Positions 6,214 to 8,910 of a stretch of DNA of 8,910 nt are shown here, piece after piece; position 1 is the first letter of the stretch; every line of letters begins with the position of its first letter. The notes under the pieces are model-generated. The model did no database searches, was not told the DNA's origin, and worked only from the letters and a program-made list of their open reading frames with translations. The DNA is taken from contig CAIXUF010001227.1 in the NCBI GenBank assembly GCA_903922535.1, forward strand, positions 1 to 8,910. Reading direction: 5' to 3'. Source of the DNA: Candidatus Hydrogenedentota bacterium (GTDB lineage Bacteria > Hydrogenedentota > Hydrogenedentia > Hydrogenedentiales > CAITNO01). The translations under genes were made by a program, and so were the position numbers.

Positions 6214-7647
6214 TCAACCCTCCTCGACGATCTTCAGATCCATCAGGTTGGCCAGATGCCGCATGCTCTCCATGTGGTCGCCGTAGACCACCACGCGGTG
6301 CAGCAGTGTCATGGCGTCCTCGGTCTCGAGCGCGCTGCTCCAGTTGGCCGCCATCTTGGCCGCGTCGCGGACCTCGGTGACGATCTGGGTACGGCAGCCG
6401 TGCACGGACTTCGCCGGAACCTCGATGATCTTGCCGGTCGATATCAGGAGCGTGTCGAGATTGACAAACTTTGAGCGGGTGACGACCTCGCCCAGGCGGT
6501 ACTGCACCTCGGGCACGCAACCGCTGCCGCCCACCTCGGAATGTCCGCGCAGCAGGTAGGGCGCCTCCTTGCCATCCGGTCCGTCCATCTTGAGCGGCGC
6601 GGTGCAGTGCGCCGTCCACAGGGCGTTGCGCGAGGTGTCGAAGGTGGCGTTGCCCTGGAATCCGGGCTTGTCCATGGCGTACTGGTACAGCAGCATGGTC
6701 AGCAGCGAGTCCATGTCGCCCTCGCAGGCGGCGGGCACGCCGCGGTCGCGCAGGCGCGCGAAGCCCAGGCACGGAAACCCGCGCGGCAGCCAGCCCATGC
6801 AGGTGCCGATGGCCAGGCCGTCGGCCTTCTCCTGCTCGATGAGGTTGCTCAGCGCGATGCTGACGCGCGCCGCCTTCTCGATGTCTTCCTTGTTTGGTTC
6901 GAGGATTTCCTTGGCGCCTTTGGTCCACGCTTCAATCTCGGCGCGCACGGCGGCCTCGTCCGCGGCCGTAATCAAATCGTCAAATGCCTTTTCGTCCACG
7001 GCGACCACGTCGGCGCCCAGGCGCTTCTTGATCTCTTCCGGGGTGCGGGCCGGCTGTGTGCCCTGGGCGGGCGGGAGCAGGAGAATCCTGCTCTGCTTCA
7101 TCATGGGAATCACGCGCAACAGCCGCACGGCCCGCTCCAGTTCGCCGAGGTCACTGCTCGCAAGCAGCGAGACACGGTGTCCCGCCCGGCGCCAGCGCGG
7201 CACGTACATCCAGTCGTGGCCGCTGGCCGGCAGTACAAACACCGCCATCGGCCGTCCCTCCTTGAGCACCGGCTCCGCAATGATCTTCAACGAGAAGCAC
7301 TGCACGTTGATCGCCAGCACCGGCACGTCCGGGCCCACGCCGTCCAGCAGCGCCTGAACCTCCGCCGCCGTGTGTGCCTCTCCCATGACCAGTTCAACAT
7401 TCCCCAGCTTCTTCTCGACCTCGGCGAGTTTGTCCTTCATGGCCGCGATCTGGCCCGCGTCGGAACCCCAGGTGCGGTCTCCCGGCTGGGGATCGCCCGT
7501 GATCATGACGAGTATGCGCGCCTTGCCGCGCGGCCGTGTGGGCGGCATGTCGGCGGCCATCGCGTAGGAACCGGCCGCGCTCGCCAGCAGCAGGCCGCCC
7601 ACCGCGCTCATTCCAAAGAACTCCCTCCGCGTGCAGTGATCACACAT
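6214..7647 (-). CDS. Tat-exported L-fucose isomerase-like protein (COG2407-like)
   Basis: The product is 477 residues. The ATG at 7647 is preceded by AAAGGAGG (7656-7663) at 8 bases; ATGs at 7683 and 7668 lack this. The N-terminus is a Tat signal: MCDHCTRREFFG with the arginine pair at 7-8, a hydrophobic stretch to about 25 and a likely cut near AMAAD. The mature part starts ILVMITGDP and has two alpha/beta domains. The C-terminal half, GLAIGTCMGWLP (277-288), PCLGFARLRDRGVPAACEGD (292-311), TFDTSRN (335-341) and WTAHCTAP (344-351), resembles the fucose isomerase-related family, in which a Glu, an Asp and a His bind the metal. Glu309, Asp337 and His347 are the candidates. The sugar-related role is inferred; the substrate is unknown and enzyme activity is not assured. 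Cytoplasmic fucose isomerases lack a Tat signal, so export is unusual. It lies downstream of an oxidoreductase on the same strand. Confidence 0.75.
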   Translation of the reverse strand: MCDHCTRREFFGMSAVGGLLLASAAGSYAMAADMPPTRPRGKARILVMITGDPQPGDRTWGSDAGQIAAMKDKLAEVEKKLGNVELVMGEAHTAAEVQALLDGVGPDVPVLAINVQCFSLKIIAEPVLKEGRPMAVFVLPASGHDWMYVPRWRRAGHRVSLLASSDLGELERAVRLLRVIPMMKQSRILLLPPAQGTQPARTPEEIKKRLGADVVAVDEKAFDDLITAADEAAVRAEIEAWTKGAKEILEPNKEDIEKAARVSIALSNLIEQEKADGLAIGTCMGWLPRGFPCLGFARLRDRGVPAACEGDMDSLLTMLLYQYAMDKPGFQGNATFDTSRNALWTAHCTAPLKMDGPDGKEAPYLLRGHSEVGGSGCVPEVQYRLGEVVTRSKFVNLDTLLISTGKIIEVPAKSVHGCRTQIVTEVRDAAKMAANWSSALETEDAMTLLHRVVVYGDHMESMRHLANLMDLKIVEEG

Positions 7648-7698
7648 TGCCAGATCCTCCTTTGCCATGCATGGTTGTGGCATTCACCCGCACGCCCC

Positions 7699-7731
7699 AA
7701 AACTGCGCCGTGCCCTTCTGGGGCGGCAGTT
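7699..7731 (-). terminator. Weak hairpin between the oxidoreductase and the isomerase-like gene
   Basis: Read on the - strand, AACTGC-c-GCC (7731-7722) pairs with GGCGCAGTT (7709-7701) with a single-base bulge, and TTTT (7702-7699) overlaps the stem end. It could terminate the oxidoreductase transcript, whose stop is at 7790. A competing pairing of CGCCCCA (7693-7699) with TGGGGCG (7719-7725) is also possible. If the promoter at 7746-7754 is real, this hairpin instead lies in the leader of the isomerase-like gene. The short T-run keeps confidence low. Confidence 0.3.
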
Positions 7732-7745
7732 AATAAACAGGTGTC

Positions 7746-7754
7746 AGTATAGCA
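7746..7754 (-). promoter_or_regulatory. Candidate extended -10 promoter for the isomerase-like gene
   Basis: On the - strand TGC-TATACT (7754 down to 7746) fits the extended -10 form TGnTATAAT with one mismatch in the hexamer. The -35 at 17 bases is poor (TTCCCC). It would start transcription about 90 bases before the isomerase-like ATG at 7647, allowing that gene to be expressed separately from the upstream oxidoreductase. Confidence 0.35.
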
Positions 7755-7787
7755 GGGTCTGCTGGAAAGGGGAACCGGCGCGAAAGG

Positions 7788-8910
7788 CTATGATATCAAG
7801 CATTTTTCCGCATCGAAGGTGACGCGACGGCCCTCGCGGTACGCCTTGTCGCCGAGCAGCACCGCGATTCCCTGCATGTAGCCGAAGTCCATGTTCGCGT
7901 TGGTCTCGCCGCCGTTGCGGATGCAGCCGAACCAGTTCTCCATGTGCGCCTGTCCCGGATAGGGCGGGTCCTTGTCGAGAAGCTTCGTCGATGGAATGCT
8001 GTCGTCCACCCCCTCGCTCGAATAGACCGGGTTGCCTGGGTCATGGCCGAAGCCGCAGCGCAGCAGGCCCTTTTCGAACATGAACGTGGTGCTCTCGCTG
8101 TGCAGCGTGCTGCCAAAATGGCTGTTGAACTGCGTGAAAAAACCGTCGTATTCAAGCACCGCGACCGTCTGGTCCGGCGCGTCGCACTTCGGATCATTGT
8201 TGAACGCGTATTTGGCGCCAAACGCCGTTGCCGCCTTGGGGAAACCGCAGCCCGTGACGAAATGCACCGTGTTGGAGAAGTGGCTCATCCATCCGCCGAT
8301 GGTGCCGCTGGTGATGTCCAGATAGCCCATCCACTTTGCGTGCATGTTGGCATCGAAGGGGCGATCCGCCCGGTTGTGCAGCCACGCCTTCCAGTCGGTC
8401 TCCGCCTCCGTCTCCGGCCCCTTGTAATTCACCCAGTAGGGCACGAGAAGCGATTCGGTGGACTCGACGCGGAACAGCCTGCCCAGCTTGCCCTCCTTGA
8501 TAAACTCGCGGATGGCGGCGGCGCCCGGACTGCTGCAGCCCTGCGAACCCATCTGGACGGCGCGCTTGGACGCCTTCACCGCATCGCGGCAGCGGAGGAG
8601 TTCCGGCAGGTCGGTCGCATTGGGCGCGATGGGCTTCTCGACATAGACGTGTTTGCCGGCCTGCACCGCGTCAATGGTCATGATGCAGTGCTGGTGGTCC
8701 GGCGTGGCGATGACCACCGCGTCAATATCCGGGTCTTCGAGCAGCTTCCGGTAGTCCGCAAAGGGCTTTGGCTTGATTCCGTAGAGATTCTCCGCCTCCG
8801 CCGGATAGCTTTCCCGGCGCTTGCTCCAGATGTCGCACACCGCCACAAGCGTCGTGTTCTCGCTGGCCGGCTTCACCATGTTCTGCAAGACCCAGCGGCC
8901 GCGTCCGCCG
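7788..8910 (-). CDS. Gfo/Idh/MocA family oxidoreductase, N-terminus cut by window edge
   Basis: The frame is open from the right edge to a TAG at 7788-7790, giving 373 visible residues. The first codons read GGRGRWVLQNM, the glycine-rich NAD(P) loop of the Rossmann fold, so the start and any signal peptide lie just outside the window. An in-frame TTG at 8888 is inside the fold and is not the start. Landmarks in visible numbering are VCDIW near 24-28, ATPDHQH near 68-74, EKP at 91-93, and GGWMSHFSNTVHFVTG near 205-220, where homologs usually place the substrate-side histidines. The end NANMDFGYMQGIAVLLGDKAYR with GRRVTFD is typical of these dehydrogenases in Planctomycetes-like bacteria. It is clearly different from the copy at the left edge (for example GGRGRW instead of GVGGMGTG), so it is not a recent duplicate. 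The substrate is unknown. The isomerase-like gene follows 140 bases downstream on the same strand. Confidence 0.92.
   Translation of the reverse strand, partial: GGRGRWVLQNMVKPASENTTLVAVCDIWSKRRESYPAEAENLYGIKPKPFADYRKLLEDPDIDAVVIATPDHQHCIMTIDAVQAGKHVYVEKPIAPNATDLPELLRCRDAVKASKRAVQMGSQGCSSPGAAAIREFIKEGKLGRLFRVESTESLLVPYWVNYKGPETEAETDWKAWLHNRADRPFDANMHAKWMGYLDITSGTIGGWMSHFSNTVHFVTGCGFPKAATAFGAKYAFNNDPKCDAPDQTVAVLEYDGFFTQFNSHFGSTLHSESTTFMFEKGLLRCGFGHDPGNPVYSSEGVDDSIPSTKLLDKDPPYPGQAHMENWFGCIRNGGETNANMDFGYMQGIAVLLGDKAYREGRRVTFDAEKCLIS

Noticed and set aside
7665..7674. Perfect 10-base palindrome CCATGCATGG before the isomerase-like gene
   Set aside because: Short, overlaps an unused ATG, and easily arises by chance; no partner copy in the window.
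6541..7752. 403-residue open frame antisense to the isomerase-like gene
   Set aside because: It is a shadow frame with no family motifs; the - strand gene has a Tat signal and conserved CEGD and HC motifs.

Overview
This GC-rich bacterial window holds six protein genes: a three-gene methyl-cycle block on the + strand, flanked on both sides by genes on the - strand. Tat-exported Gfo/Idh/MocA oxidoreductases together with a Tat-exported sugar-isomerase-like protein, plus palindromic intergenic repeats, fit the Planctomycetota / Hydrogenedentota / Lentisphaerota / Verrucomicrobiota neighbourhood. That placement is an inference from gene style; there is no rRNA or marker set here to prove it.

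Layout. (1) 1-990 (-): a Tat-exported Gfo/Idh/MocA oxidoreductase, cut by the left edge after 330 residues. (2) 991-1347: a divergent intergenic region with candidate control elements and a structured leader before metK. (3) 1348-5398 (+): metK, a PfkB-family kinase best read as adenosine kinase, and ahcY, closed by a strong intrinsic terminator at 5480-5522. The two gaps in this block each carry a repeat: a double palindrome at 2557-2627, and a 9-base-periodic inverted repeat at 3752-3848 followed by a good promoter for ahcY. (4) 5557-6069 (-): a DinD-like gene that appears to have lost its whole middle section in frame, with an inverted repeat and a possible operator upstream. (5) 6214-7647 (-): a Tat-exported protein resembling the L-fucose isomerase family. 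(6) 7788-8910 (-): a second Gfo/Idh/MocA oxidoreductase, cut by the right edge.

How the genes work together. The + strand block is a nearly complete SAM recycling set. MetK makes S-adenosylmethionine, methyltransferases turn it into S-adenosylhomocysteine, AhcY splits that into homocysteine and adenosine, and the kinase would remove adenosine, which pulls the AhcY reaction forward. The - strand oxidoreductases and isomerase-like protein look like a carbohydrate-related set, at least two of them exported, but their substrates cannot be read from sequence.

I did not find a clearly new multi-gene system, RNA gene, CRISPR array, transposase or prophage. The most unusual items are the internally deleted dinD, the two families of intergenic repeats in the methyl-cycle block, the structured metK leader, and the exported isomerase-like protein with a CxxC directly before its twin-arginine motif.
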